Source: Chitinophaga sp. H8 (lineage in GTDB: Bacteria; Bacteroidota; Bacteroidia; Chitinophagales; Chitinophagaceae). From it: a stretch of DNA of 64,000 nt. Both the position numbers and the translations under genes were made by a program. The stretch covers positions 2,356,001 through 2,420,000 of the forward strand of contig NZ_JBEXAC010000001.1 of NCBI RefSeq assembly GCF_040567655.1. Direction: 5' to 3'. Positions within the stretch are counted from its first letter, which is position 1; each line of letters opens with the position of its first letter. Shown in pieces: positions 8,318 to 17,923 of the stretch. Below the pieces are notes generated by a model. It saw nothing but the letters and a program-made list of their open reading frames with translations, was not told the DNA's origin and did not search any database.

Positions 8318-11300
8318 TTATAATTTTATATTAATACCCATATTGTAAACACGCTGTAATGGATAAGGCGTGTTCCAGGAACCACTGGACTCCGGGTCAC
8401 GATCTTTGATCCAGAGTTTATCCCAGATAGCCAGGTTCTGGCCATTGATGAATATACGGGCATAACTCACCTTGATACGGTTTAAAAAACTTTGGGGGAT
8501 GACATAACCTATCTCTGCATTTCTCAGTTTGAGATAGTCTGTTTTAAACGTATAAAAATCAGAGGTAAGACTATTGTTGGGAGATAGTTTAGCTACGGGT
8601 ACTTTTGCATTTTCCTGGTTTTCAGGTGTCCAGCGCTGTAACAGGATTTTGTTATTATCCCTGGGCACATAATCTGCAGTACCACCGGCAGATCCGTTGA
8701 ACAGGAAACTGATATCTACACCCTTGTAAGAAGCACCTGCAGAAAAACCGCCCATGTACCTTGGTACATTCTGGATCTGTATTGGCACCCGGTCAAATGC
8801 ATCTATCACACCATCACTGTTCACATCCATGTATTTGATATCACCCGGAATCACTTTATTATCAAACGACTGTACCGCGCTGTTTTTGATATCATCTTCG
8901 CTGGTAAAGAACCCTATAGCACGGTATCCCAGTACATACCCCACTTCATATCCCCTTAGATCCTGGTAGCCATAAGCAGGTGTTGGCTGATCATTTTGCA
9001 GTACTTTGTTCCGGGCGTAAGTAAGTTGAAGGTTGGCAAAGATGCTCAGCTCGTGCCAACGTTTATTAAACCGGAGTTCACCATCCAGCCCCTTGTTTAC
9101 CACGGTACCACTATTCAGTGGCGCCAGCCCGTTAATCCCCAGATAATCGGCTACGCGTTTGGGATCTGTCAGGATATCCGTTCTTCTTTCATGGAAAACG
9201 TCAAAAGTGAGTTGCAGCACATCATGTTTCAATACAGAAAACTCCAGCCCCAGATTCGCTTTCTGGGAATGCTCCCAGGTTACAAAAGGGTTACCTACGC
9301 GGGCTTCATTATATCCACCCTTGTAAGCCGGGTTTATGCCAAAAGAATAACCATCACCGGGCGCAAAATCACTCAGGTATAACCAGCGCAGTCCACCAAT
9401 TTTATCATTACCTACCAGTCCATAGGAACCACGGATCTTTAAATAGCTTAGCCAGCTCACGTCTTTCAGGAATGATTCTTCACTGGCTACCCATCCTACG
9501 GATGCGCTTGGGAAAAAACCGTACCGGTTGCCGCCGGGGAAATTTTCAGAGCCGTTATAGCCCAGGTTGGCCTCCATAAAATACCTGGATTTATAGCCGT
9601 AGGTGAACCGGCCGCTCACCCCCTGATAAGCAAATGGCAGGTCATAATTGTATACCCGTAGTGTACGGTTTGCCAGCACCTGTGCAGTAATAGCATGCTG
9701 ATTCCAGTTGCGTGTATAATTCAGTCGCGCATCCAGGTAGGTAGAACGTTCTATATTATTTGTTCCTCCCGTAACAAGCGTGGTAGCTGTCCGTGTTTTC
9801 ACGTACGAGGGCACCCCATCTATATCCAGACCTTTGTACCAGAAAGCATCAAACTCCTGTGACCTGGTAGTGGAATTGTAGTTGTTGTTTTCAAAACTGA
9901 AAAATGCCTGTGCGCTTAATCCGGGGGTGATAAAATCCAGCTCATGTTTAGCTGAAATAGTACCATACATTACATTGGTGGAATTTACATAGTAGCCACT
10001 TTGCGTAATCAGGCCATATGGGTTTCTCCAATAGGGAATCTCAACATTACTGGCTGCCCCCAAAGTACCATCGGGATTAAATACCGGCAATGCAAAAGAG
10101 GGAATATTACTGATCTGATTGAACACTTCTCCAAAACTCGGCATTGGCCCTACCCGTTGTTCCAGCCGTCCGGCCAGATCTACCTGTACCTGCAGTCTGG
10201 AAGTAGCCTGTATATCAATATTGGAACGGAAATTATAACGGTTAAAGTTACTTTCCTTGCCATAATTTTTCTTGAACAGCTCTTCATGCTTTAACAATGA
10301 TCCCTGGCGGATATAGCTACCCGAAACAAAATATCTTACCTTGTTGGAACTACCGGAAATATTCAGGTTATACTGATTTTGTACCGCACTTTTTTTCAGC
10401 ACCTCATCAAACCAGTTTACATCAGGATATAAATAAGGGTCCGAACCATCCTTAACGACCTGAAGGGCAGCTTCGCTAAACCTGGGGTCCAGGCCATTAT
10501 TACGGTCATAGTCATTAAAATACAAGGCTGATTCATAAGTGTTCATTATCTGAGGAAGACGTATCACCTCCTGAACTCCTTGTTGTGCAGTAAAATCAAT
10601 TGCAGGCTTTTGATCCGCTTTTCCCCGTTTGGTAGTTACCACAATCACACCGTTTGCCCCCTGAATACCATATAAGGCAGATGAACTTGCATCCTTCAGG
10701 ATCGAAACGGACTCCACTTCATTCGGATCAATCTGGCTGAAACTACCTTGTCCGCGGGGCAAGCCATCAATTACTACCAGTGGTGCTGTATTGCCATAGG
10801 TAGCAATCCCCCTGATATACATGGCAGCAGCGTCTTCACCAGGCTGACCGGAAGACTGTACCGTGATCAATCCCGGCAACCGCCCTGCCAGTGCATTATT
10901 CAGGTTAGCCACCGGACTTTGCTTCAGCTCTTTGGTTTGAATAGTAGACATGGCCCCTGTTACCGACCGCTTTGTTTGTCTGAAATTCATCCCCACCACT
11001 ACTACTTCATTCAGCCCTTCGCCTTCCGCAGGCACCAGGGAGATATTAAACACCCGCCTGCTGCCAATAGCCAGCACCTGTGTCTGGTATCCTATAAACT
11101 TGATCACCAGGCTGTCTGTAGCTTTTGCCTTTACACTAAACTTCCCGTCTACTGAAGTAGAAGCCCCTTGTGTAGTATTCTTCACCAATACAGTTGCCCC
11201 GGGGAGTACCATACCTTTTTCACCCGTCACAGTACCAGTAACCTGGATCGTTGTATCCGCTACTGGTAGTACCATGGGAGCAGGCAGCCTATTTGCAGCC

Positions 11301-11656
11301 GCACGCTGTATGGTGATATTATGTTCATCCATTATAAAACTGATCGGCTGATTTTTGACACACATCAGTAATACCTGGCGTATGTCCATATCCTTTACCT
11401 TGAGTGTAACAGGCGTGGTTTTCCGGATGGTTTCTTCTTCATAAAAGATAGAAATCCCTGTTTGGCGGGTGATCTCCGGAAAGATAGATTGTAAAGATGC
11501 CTCCTTCACAGATAAGGTAACCTTCTGCGAAAAGCTGGTGGCACTAACATGCAAACAGGTAATAAAGAAAATAAAGGCGGTCACTTTCATAACCAGGAAT
11601 ATTTTGGTCAATAGCTCCCTCATTGCCGGGGCTTTTCCGGTAAGGTTTAAATACAT
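8318..11656 (-). CDS. SusC/RagA TonB-dependent transporter with STN sensor domain
   Basis: A 1112-residue outer-membrane transporter. The start at 11656 places a long N-region before the signal peptide (MKVTAFIFFITCLHVSATSFSQ), which is common in this family. Then come an STN (secretin/TonB short N) domain at about residues 47-120, a CarboxypepD_reg-like domain (GTVTGEKGMVLPGATVLVKN) at about 137-210, the plug (LNEVVVVG, PLVVIDGLPRG, SSSALYGIQGANGVIVVTTKRG) at about 215-345, and the barrel. The STN domain marks a transporter that signals through an anti-sigma factor, which fits the FecR/ECF pair immediately upstream. Its leader (11657-11685) carries a motif shared with the second susC of this window. 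Confidence 0.96.
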   Translation of the reverse strand: MYLNLTGKAPAMRELLTKIFLVMKVTAFIFFITCLHVSATSFSQKVTLSVKEASLQSIFPEITRQTGISIFYEEETIRKTTPVTLKVKDMDIRQVLLMCVKNQPISFIMDEHNITIQRAAANRLPAPMVLPVADTTIQVTGTVTGEKGMVLPGATVLVKNTTQGASTSVDGKFSVKAKATDSLVIKFIGYQTQVLAIGSRRVFNISLVPAEGEGLNEVVVVGMNFRQTKRSVTGAMSTIQTKELKQSPVANLNNALAGRLPGLITVQSSGQPGEDAAAMYIRGIATYGNTAPLVVIDGLPRGQGSFSQIDPNEVESVSILKDASSSALYGIQGANGVIVVTTKRGKADQKPAIDFTAQQGVQEVIRLPQIMNTYESALYFNDYDRNNGLDPRFSEAALQVVKDGSDPYLYPDVNWFDEVLKKSAVQNQYNLNISGSSNKVRYFVSGSYIRQGSLLKHEELFKKNYGKESNFNRYNFRSNIDIQATSRLQVQVDLAGRLEQRVGPMPSFGEVFNQISNIPSFALPVFNPDGTLGAASNVEIPYWRNPYGLITQSGYYVNSTNVMYGTISAKHELDFITPGLSAQAFFSFENNNYNSTTRSQEFDAFWYKGLDIDGVPSYVKTRTATTLVTGGTNNIERSTYLDARLNYTRNWNQHAITAQVLANRTLRVYNYDLPFAYQGVSGRFTYGYKSRYFMEANLGYNGSENFPGGNRYGFFPSASVGWVASEESFLKDVSWLSYLKIRGSYGLVGNDKIGGLRWLYLSDFAPGDGYSFGINPAYKGGYNEARVGNPFVTWEHSQKANLGLEFSVLKHDVLQLTFDVFHERRTDILTDPKRVADYLGINGLAPLNSGTVVNKGLDGELRFNKRWHELSIFANLQLTYARNKVLQNDQPTPAYGYQDLRGYEVGYVLGYRAIGFFTSEDDIKNSAVQSFDNKVIPGDIKYMDVNSDGVIDAFDRVPIQIQNVPRYMGGFSAGASYKGVDISFLFNGSAGGTADYVPRDNNKILLQRWTPENQENAKVPVAKLSPNNSLTSDFYTFKTDYLKLRNAEIGYVIPQSFLNRIKVSYARIFINGQNLAIWDKLWIKDRDPESSGSWNTPYPLQRVYNMGINIKL

Positions 11657-11685
11657 ACTTTTGTAGTGTTTGGTGATACTTAATA
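11657..11685 (-). promoter_or_regulatory. Conserved susC leader motif, first locus
   Basis: Directly before the ATG at 11656 the minus strand reads TATCACCAAACACTACAAAAG and then TATG. The second susC at 48922 has almost the same leader (TATCACCAAAAACACTGCAAAG, then CTATG). The sharing of about 20 of 25 bases outside the coding region suggests a ribosome-binding or RNA-regulated element special to these transporters. Confidence 0.5.
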
Positions 11686-11720
11686 GTCTGCTCAGATTTT
11701 TTAGGGATACCAGATTACTT

Positions 11721-11750
11721 ACCGGGTTCCGAGGCCAATCGGAATCCGGT
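11721..11750 (-). promoter_or_regulatory. Hairpin between fecR and susC, first locus
   Basis: A 12-bp stem (ACCGGGTTCCGA at 11721 with TCGGAATCCGGT at 11739, one mismatch or wobble) closes a 6-base loop. It lies 65 bases before the susC start, within the 189-base gap after fecR. It has no T run on the minus strand. Its position matches the hairpin of the second locus, although the base sequence differs. Confidence 0.45.
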
Positions 11751-11845
11751 TTTCATTGGTACACCACCCTGGTTATTTCATCATGTGGTGATTATTTGCA
11801 TTGCTCGGAATTGGTTGTTTGCTGATTATGAAAACGTGGTATTTG

Positions 11846-12979
11846 TTATTTCAATATGATTACTTTTCTTCCTTCTATTTTAAAATGATTGGTGCCGCCT
11901 GACTCCAGCAGATTCAGTACATCCCGGAGATCTTTTTTCCGGCTGATACTACCACCATACAGTTTCGTGCCCACACCTGCCTCATTAATAATTTCCACAT
12001 CGTACCACCTGGCTATTTCTCGCATGATTGTTTGCAGGTCTGTATTATTAAATACAAACAAGCCACTTTTCCATGCCAGCACCTTGCTCAGATCCGCTTC
12101 TTTTATAGTTAAAGTGCCTTGTCCTTTATTTAATCTGGCCTGCTGCCCTGGTTTTAGCAGCGCATTTTCCCTACCTGCGGCTACTTTTACGGCACCCGTT
12201 ACCAGCGTTGTACGAACCGCCTGCTCATCCCCATACGCCATAATATCAAAGCCAGTACCCAGTACCTGTACTTCCATATCATTTACTTTTACTTTAAATG
12301 GCTGGCTGGTATTAGCCGCCACTTCAAAATAAGCCTGTCCGGTGAGCGTCACTAACCGTTCCTTTCCCGTAAATGCAACAGGATATTGCAAACTGGAAGC
12401 CGAGTTGAGCCACACGCTGGTACCATCTGGCAAAATCACTTTAAATTGCCCGCCCTTGGGGGTGGTAAGTGTATTATTCCCCACGCTGTGTTCCGTTCCA
12501 TGAAGTGTATATTGCAGTTGTCCGTTATGCTGATGAATCGCAATATTACCCTGTTGCATCACCTTGCTACCCGAACTATCCAATGTTACCTCCGCACCAT
12601 CAGCCAGGGTAAGTATTGCTTTGTCGCCCCCTGCAGCTATTTTTCCGGATACCACTGCCAGCTTATGCCCGGGCGCTTGCAGGAACCATAGATAAGCACC
12701 GGTGCTCAGCAATGCCAGTATTACCGCTGCTGCAGCCCAGCGTTTAAAGTACATCCGGCGAACTTTTGCCGGGCGCACCTGTTCCATAATTCTTTGGAGG
12801 ATCAGTTCCTTGTCGCCGGCAACAGCCATGCCTTCCAGCAACTGATCTTCCAGTAAGGCATGAATATTATCCTGCAGGGGTCCTTCCTCCTGGCTGATCA
12901 TCTCCAGCAATTCCTTTACCTCTTCGCCATTGAGCGTACCGGCAATATATCCTTCCCATAGTGTATCAAATCGGGTCAT
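11846..12979 (-). CDS. FecR-family anti-sigma factor
   Basis: A FecR/DUF4974-type regulator of about 377 residues. I place the start at the ATG at 12979 (MTRFDTLWEGYIAGTL), because the longer frame to 13012 begins with TTG and adds only a non-conserved tail. Residues about 1-70 are the cytoplasmic sigma-binding region, one transmembrane helix follows at about 81-99, then the FecR domain (TPKGGQFKVILPDGTSVWLN, GQAYFEVAAN, VQVLGTGFDIMAY) and a C-terminal DUF4974/STN-like part (LQTIMREIARWYDVEI). It should hold the ECF sigma factor encoded 67 bases upstream and release it on a signal from the SusC STN domain. Confidence 0.94.
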   Translation of the reverse strand: MTRFDTLWEGYIAGTLNGEEVKELLEMISQEEGPLQDNIHALLEDQLLEGMAVAGDKELILQRIMEQVRPAKVRRMYFKRWAAAAVILALLSTGAYLWFLQAPGHKLAVVSGKIAAGGDKAILTLADGAEVTLDSSGSKVMQQGNIAIHQHNGQLQYTLHGTEHSVGNNTLTTPKGGQFKVILPDGTSVWLNSASSLQYPVAFTGKERLVTLTGQAYFEVAANTSQPFKVKVNDMEVQVLGTGFDIMAYGDEQAVRTTLVTGAVKVAAGRENALLKPGQQARLNKGQGTLTIKEADLSKVLAWKSGLFVFNNTDLQTIMREIARWYDVEIINEAGVGTKLYGGSISRKKDLRDVLNLLESGGTNHFKIEGRKVIILK

Positions 12980-13046
12980 AAGAGCGCTTATAATAGTAAA
13001 GACGCTATTCAATACCCCTGGTATGACATCACCGGAAAATATTTTT

Positions 13047-13640
13047 TCAGAGAAACGCCTTTAGCAGGCTGACAACGAGTAACAGGCCTTTGGCATGGCC
13101 TTCCAGGTACTGGCGGATGGCGGTAAGCGCCCTGGACATATGTGTTTTAATGGTACTTTTTGAAATTTGAAGATGCAGGGCAATTTGTTCCTGATTCCAT
13201 CCCTGTTCCCGGCTAAGCTGGTATACCTGCCGCTGTTGCTCCGGCAACCGGGCAATAGCCTCTTGTAGTAAAAACGCCGATTCTTTATATAAGGTGGGGT
13301 GATCTGCCTGGAAAGGACTTTCATTAAAATAATCCTGGAGGTACTGACTAAAATGCTCCTGTCGGCTTTTTTTCCGCAGCTCACTGAAGATATGATTACG
13401 GGCTACTATAAAAAGGAAATTCCTGAAACTGTCTTTCGCTGCAAGTTCCTCCCGTACCAGCCATATCTTCACAAATATTTCCTGTACCATATCCCGGGCC
13501 ATCTCCCGTGATTTGGTCAACGTGAACGCAACGCCATAAATATTATCCCAGTATTCGTCAAATAATTGCCGGAAAGCGTCGTGATCTCCCTCAGCTACCT
13601 GCTGTAGCAGTACTACCTCTCTTTCTGATTGCATATACAT
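13047..13640 (-). CDS. ECF sigma factor of the galactoside PUL
   Basis: A 197-residue RNA polymerase sigma factor of the extracytoplasmic-function type (the large FecI-like group of Bacteroidota). Region 2 shows FRQLFDEYWDNIYGVAFTL and the DMVQEIFVKIW motif; region 4 shows LPEQQRQVYQLSREQGWNQEQIA and an HTH with STIKTHMSRAL. It begins the PUL operon, with fecR, susC and susD downstream in the usual order, so it most likely drives the susC promoter. An ATG at 13640 followed by a second in-frame ATG two codons later leaves the exact start open by two residues. Confidence 0.95.
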   Translation of the reverse strand: MYMQSEREVVLLQQVAEGDHDAFRQLFDEYWDNIYGVAFTLTKSREMARDMVQEIFVKIWLVREELAAKDSFRNFLFIVARNHIFSELRKKSRQEHFSQYLQDYFNESPFQADHPTLYKESAFLLQEAIARLPEQQRQVYQLSREQGWNQEQIALHLQISKSTIKTHMSRALTAIRQYLEGHAKGLLLVVSLLKAFL

Positions 13641-13824
13641 TCCCGGAAAACCTGCTCCCCTTGCAGTGGTTTTGGTTGATTGTGCCGTCTTAAAAATAGT
13701 AAAAAATTATTGCCAACAGCATACAATTTTTCACCTTATCTACGCAATTCACTGTTTTGTCTATTCAGCAAACGGGGAGCTAATCCTGCCCTGTAGCTTT
13801 ATGTAATTATAAAAACTACCGGTT

Positions 13825-16077
13825 ATGCAAACTGCCTTCTTATCCACGCTCATTTCACTCCTGTTATCTGCCATGGCGGTATGCGGACAAACGATCTTAT
13901 CCGGGCAGATCCTCAACCGTAAGCAGGAATCTGTAGGAGCAGCCAGTATCAGCATCCAAAACACCAACACTGGTGTGCTGGCAGATACGGCAGGCCACTA
14001 TCAGTTCATTACACATGAAAAAGGGAAAAGAATCATCGTGGTATCTTCCATTGGCTACCGCACCAAGACTCTTGCAGTAGTATTGGGAGCTCCAACTGTG
14101 CACCTTAACATCATCCTGGAGGCATCCTCCACACAATTAGGCCCGGTGGTAGTAGTCAGTGCCGGCACTTTTGAAGCAAGCGATAAAGCAACAGGCGCGG
14201 CACTCACCCCTATGGATGCCGTTACCGTAGCAGGTAGTGGTGCCGATATAGCCAATGCACTGCGGTCTTTACCAGGGGCACAACATGTAGGTGAATCAGA
14301 AGGACTGTATGTAAGAGGCGGAACCAATGAAGAAACAAAACAGTTTATTGATGGCGCGGTATTTCCTAATCCCAACTATGCCAGCGTTCCGGGTATCTTA
14401 CAACCTGCCAGGGTAAACCCTTTCCTGTTCAAAGGGATTCTTTTCAGCACAGGGGGGTACTCCGCTTTGTATGGACAAGCATTGAGCAGTGCATTGATCC
14501 TGGAGAGCGTAGACCTGCCCGACAAAACCTCTGCTTCCTTCAGTATTTTCCCTGCCAATCAGGCGATAGGGTTTGAAAAACTGTCTGCCAACAAAAAAAG
14601 CAGTTTCGGCGCCAGTACTGGATACAGCAATGCACAATGGTATAATCGTATCGTACCCCAGCAACCCGACTACTTTCATGGTCCGGAATATTTTTCCGGA
14701 GATGCCAATTTCCGGATTAAAACCAGTGAAACAGGCATATTGAAATTTTATACCAATTACAGTTTCAACCATGTAGGGATGCGTAACCCTGATATTGACA
14801 GTACGGATCTGCTCTCTTCTTTCCAGGTAAAAGGCACCAATCTGTATACCAACCTTTCCTACCGCGAATCATTCGGACAGGATTGGAGAATAGATGTTGT
14901 AACCGCTTATAATTATTATAAAGGCGTTGTCCGGAATCAATTGCTGAATAAAGCACATGAAACCGTATTTGTCCAGGAAGATCCTTATGCCGATAAAAAC
15001 AGTACACATCATTCCACTTCCAATTATCTGCAAAGCCGGATAGTACTAAGCAAACGGCTGGCCAACCGGCAAATGATCCGCTTTGGAGCAGAATACACCA
15101 ACAGTCATGACCCTAATACTACTTTGTATACCCATCAGGAGAATAGTTATGACCTCACGGATCATCTCGCAGCTGCATTTGCAGAAACGGATGTTTACAT
15201 CCAAAAAAATACTGCAGCTAAAATTGGCGTACGGGCAGAATACACTTCTTTTCTCAACAAATGGAACCTCGCACCCAGAATCAGCATTGCCCATAAGTTT
15301 ACCGATGGCGGACAAATAAACATGGCGTATGGCATCTTCTTCCAGAAACCAGGTAATATATATCTGTCTCAAAATAGCGCGCTTGACTTCATGCGCGCCA
15401 CCCACTATATCATTAATTATCAGAAAAAAGCATTCAACCGGCTATTCAGGGTAGAAGCATTTTATAAACAGTACAAACAGCTGATCAGTACGGAACCCAC
15501 TGTTGATAATAATGGAGATGGTTACGCTAAGGGAGTAGAATTTTTTTTCAGGGATAAAAAAACATTCAAAAACCTGGATTACTGGATTACTTACAGTTAC
15601 CTGGACACCAGGCGGCAATACCTGAACTATCCGTACCGGTTGCAGCCCTCATACACTACACCGCATACCTTTTCTTTAGCGGTAAAAAAATTCTTCCCTG
15701 ACCTAAGCCTGATCACCAATGTATCGTATTCGCTGGCCACCGGACGCCCCTACTACGATTTAAGAAAAGATGGAACAGGGAAGACAATAATTTATGACGA
15801 TGGCACCACTCAGCCCAACAATGCTATGAACGTACTCTTTGCTTATCTGTTCAGTGTATTTAAAAACAGTAAAAACAAAGATTATTCTGGCATTGCCCTG
15901 GGAGCCAACAATGTTTTTGGCAGCCGGCAAGTTTTTGGGTACAACTATAGTTACAATGGTACTAACAAAGTTGCCATCACCCTGCCTGCTTCCAGGTATT
16001 ACTTTATTGGCTTCTTTATGACCCTGGGTATGGATAGAAGATCTGATCTGCTCAACGACACCTACAATCAATTTTAA
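13825..16077 (+). CDS. TonB-dependent outer-membrane receptor with carboxypeptidase-regulatory-like domain
   Basis: A 750-residue receptor with a Sec signal ending near residue 22, a CarboxypepD_reg-like domain (SGQILNRKQESVGAASISI) at about 26-105, a plug (IANALRSLPGAQHVGESEGLYVRGG) at about 130-225 and a barrel rich in aromatic strands (GVRAEYTSFLNKWNLAPRIS). It is shorter than SusC proteins, has no SusD partner and no STN domain, so it resembles cobalamin or metal-chelate receptors rather than glycan transporters. It diverges from the PUL sigma gene across 184 bases. A periplasmic helical protein follows after 19 bases and is probably cotranscribed. The substrate cannot be read from sequence. 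Confidence 0.88.
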   Translation: MQTAFLSTLISLLLSAMAVCGQTILSGQILNRKQESVGAASISIQNTNTGVLADTAGHYQFITHEKGKRIIVVSSIGYRTKTLAVVLGAPTVHLNIILEASSTQLGPVVVVSAGTFEASDKATGAALTPMDAVTVAGSGADIANALRSLPGAQHVGESEGLYVRGGTNEETKQFIDGAVFPNPNYASVPGILQPARVNPFLFKGILFSTGGYSALYGQALSSALILESVDLPDKTSASFSIFPANQAIGFEKLSANKKSSFGASTGYSNAQWYNRIVPQQPDYFHGPEYFSGDANFRIKTSETGILKFYTNYSFNHVGMRNPDIDSTDLLSSFQVKGTNLYTNLSYRESFGQDWRIDVVTAYNYYKGVVRNQLLNKAHETVFVQEDPYADKNSTHHSTSNYLQSRIVLSKRLANRQMIRFGAEYTNSHDPNTTLYTHQENSYDLTDHLAAAFAETDVYIQKNTAAKIGVRAEYTSFLNKWNLAPRISIAHKFTDGGQINMAYGIFFQKPGNIYLSQNSALDFMRATHYIINYQKKAFNRLFRVEAFYKQYKQLISTEPTVDNNGDGYAKGVEFFFRDKKTFKNLDYWITYSYLDTRRQYLNYPYRLQPSYTTPHTFSLAVKKFFPDLSLITNVSYSLATGRPYYDLRKDGTGKTIIYDDGTTQPNNAMNVLFAYLFSVFKNSKNKDYSGIALGANNVFGSRQVFGYNYSYNGTNKVAITLPASRYYFIGFFMTLGMDRRSDLLNDTYNQF

Positions 16078-16096
16078 AACCTATAAATCAAAAAAG

Positions 16097-16750
16097 ATGA
16101 AAAACATGATTTTAATTATTGCCGCCATTGCTACGTTGCCACTCAGTAGTATTGCTCAGCAGGCACCCAAAACATTAACGCAGCTGGTGACTGCCTTGGA
16201 CAAGGCCAGCACAGTAACAGACTATCAGGCCCTGGCCAATGATTTCAAACAGATAACCACCTCGCAAAAAACTGATTGGCTTCCTTATTATTATGCGGCG
16301 TTATGCAATGCCAGGACTGCCTGGTTTTATGAAGACGATGGTGAAAAAATTGAGCCTTTTGCCCGCCTCGCCGATGAGCAGGCCAGACAGGCATTGCTAC
16401 TTATAGATACCAGCAGCCAGCAAGGTGCCGTATCTGAGTTGTATTGTGTGTTAAGTATGGCTAACCGTGCCATGGTTTTTATTAACCCTGCCACCTATGG
16501 AAGGCAATACGGGCCTAAGGCCGGCGCTTATCTACAGCTTGCACTCAAAGCTAATCCGGAAAATCCCCGGGCATTGTATATCGCCGGTTGGGAAAAATAT
16601 GCTACTCCCAAAGCATGGGGTGGCGACAAAGTAAAAGCCAGGGCGTTATTAACTGAAGCCCAACAAAAACTGGCCAACAGCACCTCTTTCAGCGTTCAGC
16701 CACACTGGGGACAAACAGAAGTAGCCGCACTCTTAAAACAAATCAAATAA
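16097..16750 (+). CDS. Periplasmic TPR-like protein paired with the TonB receptor
   Basis: A 217-residue exported protein with a clear Sec signal peptide (cleavage after SIAQ near residue 20). The mature part is alpha-helical with a pattern like tetratricopeptide repeats: PYYYAALCNARTAWFYE, then YLQLALKANPENPRALYIAGW, the classic small-Pro-small TPR turn. I do not recognise a named family. It starts 19 bases after the TonB receptor stop, so the two probably form one transcript and may act together in uptake. No enzyme motif is visible. Confidence 0.78.
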   Translation: MKNMILIIAAIATLPLSSIAQQAPKTLTQLVTALDKASTVTDYQALANDFKQITTSQKTDWLPYYYAALCNARTAWFYEDDGEKIEPFARLADEQARQALLLIDTSSQQGAVSELYCVLSMANRAMVFINPATYGRQYGPKAGAYLQLALKANPENPRALYIAGWEKYATPKAWGGDKVKARALLTEAQQKLANSTSFSVQPHWGQTEVAALLKQIK

Positions 16751-16858
16751 ACAACTCCTCCGCCATTCAATAAATCTGACCTGTATTTTCTATCACCAAA
16801 AACCAGTAAATTAAGTAATGATTCGACAATAGTAAACTCACTCATAAATCAAACAGCT

Positions 16859-17923
16859 ATGAATAAGGCCACTTTGCAAAAGCTGCAGCAGTTTAAGGTA
16901 ATTGTTATTGCATGGCTGATAATAGGCTTTTTCATCACTGTATACGATCACCTCGTGTTACTGACCCACCATGGCGCCAGAGCTGCCAGCTATTCTTTTG
17001 GCCTTTCATTGGGGACCAACCTGGGAGTGGCTTTAACAGGAGCATTAATAGGAGGTTATTTCCTGGTATTTTACATTAATGTAAGATACCAGGACAGACC
17101 TTATGGGCATACCATCGCAGCAGTATTTATATCTTTCATCCTGATTATTCTGTTCATTGCCACTATCATTGGCATTATTGCAGGCCCTGTACTCACCGGG
17201 GCCCCCTTGCTGCCTACCATGCTGCAGATGGCCCCCCGGAGTCTTAAAAATCTGCTGGTATGGTCGCTCGTTGTATCCACTACCCAGCTATTATTACAAG
17301 TAAACAGTAAATTCGGACAGCGGGCCTTTCTTGATATCATCAGAGGGAAGTATAACACGCCAAAATCAGAAAAAAGGATTTTTATGTTTCTCGATATCAA
17401 CTCCTCTACTACCATTGCAGAACAATTGGGAGATGAAGCTTATCACAATCTTCTAAAAGATTTTTTTGCAGATATTACCACCCCTATTCTTGACAACAGC
17501 GGCGAAATCTATCAATATGTAGGTGATGAGGTAGTGATTGCCTGGAATTATGATAATGGAAAAGAAAACACACATTGTCTAAAATGCTTCTTTGATATAA
17601 AACTGTATATCCAGCAAAAAAAAGAAAAGTACCTCAGCCGTTATGGCCTGGTACCTTCCTTTAAAGCAGGTATTCATTGCGGGCAGGTGATTGCCGGTGA
17701 AGTCGGTATTATAAAAAGGGATATTACTTATTCCGGTGATGTGCTTAATACCACTTCCAGGATCCTGAGTAAATGCGGGGAATTAAATGAAGAAGTTATT
17801 GCCTCCTCAGACCTGCTGGAGGAGTTGTATGCTGTAACCGGTTATATTACCAAACCACTGGGTGTCATAAAACTCAGGGGTAAAACACAGGAAGTAGCGT
17901 TAAATGCATTAACCCCCGCATAA
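16859..17923 (+). CDS. Membrane-anchored class III adenylate/guanylate cyclase
   Basis: A 354-residue protein. Residues 1-150 hold about four transmembrane helices; residues about 172-350 are a class III nucleotide cyclase domain. The two metal-binding aspartates are visible (D179 in FLDI and D223 in YVGDE), as are the substrate/transition-state residues in YSGDVLNTTSR (D294, N297, R301), so the site looks intact. It would make cAMP, or less likely cGMP, at the inner face of the cytoplasmic membrane. Its 3' end abuts the convergent tolC-type gene with no spacer. The Crp-like protein at 57479 is a possible reader of the product, but that family in Bacteroidota often needs no cAMP, so this link is a guess. 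Confidence 0.88.
   Translation: MNKATLQKLQQFKVIVIAWLIIGFFITVYDHLVLLTHHGARAASYSFGLSLGTNLGVALTGALIGGYFLVFYINVRYQDRPYGHTIAAVFISFILIILFIATIIGIIAGPVLTGAPLLPTMLQMAPRSLKNLLVWSLVVSTTQLLLQVNSKFGQRAFLDIIRGKYNTPKSEKRIFMFLDINSSTTIAEQLGDEAYHNLLKDFFADITTPILDNSGEIYQYVGDEVVIAWNYDNGKENTHCLKCFFDIKLYIQQKKEKYLSRYGLVPSFKAGIHCGQVIAGEVGIIKRDITYSGDVLNTTSRILSKCGELNEEVIASSDLLEELYAVTGYITKPLGVIKLRGKTQEVALNALTPA

Noticed and set aside
12980..13012. Longer FecR start at TTG 13012
   Set aside because: The extra residues are not conserved, while ATG 12979 gives the usual FecR N-terminus.
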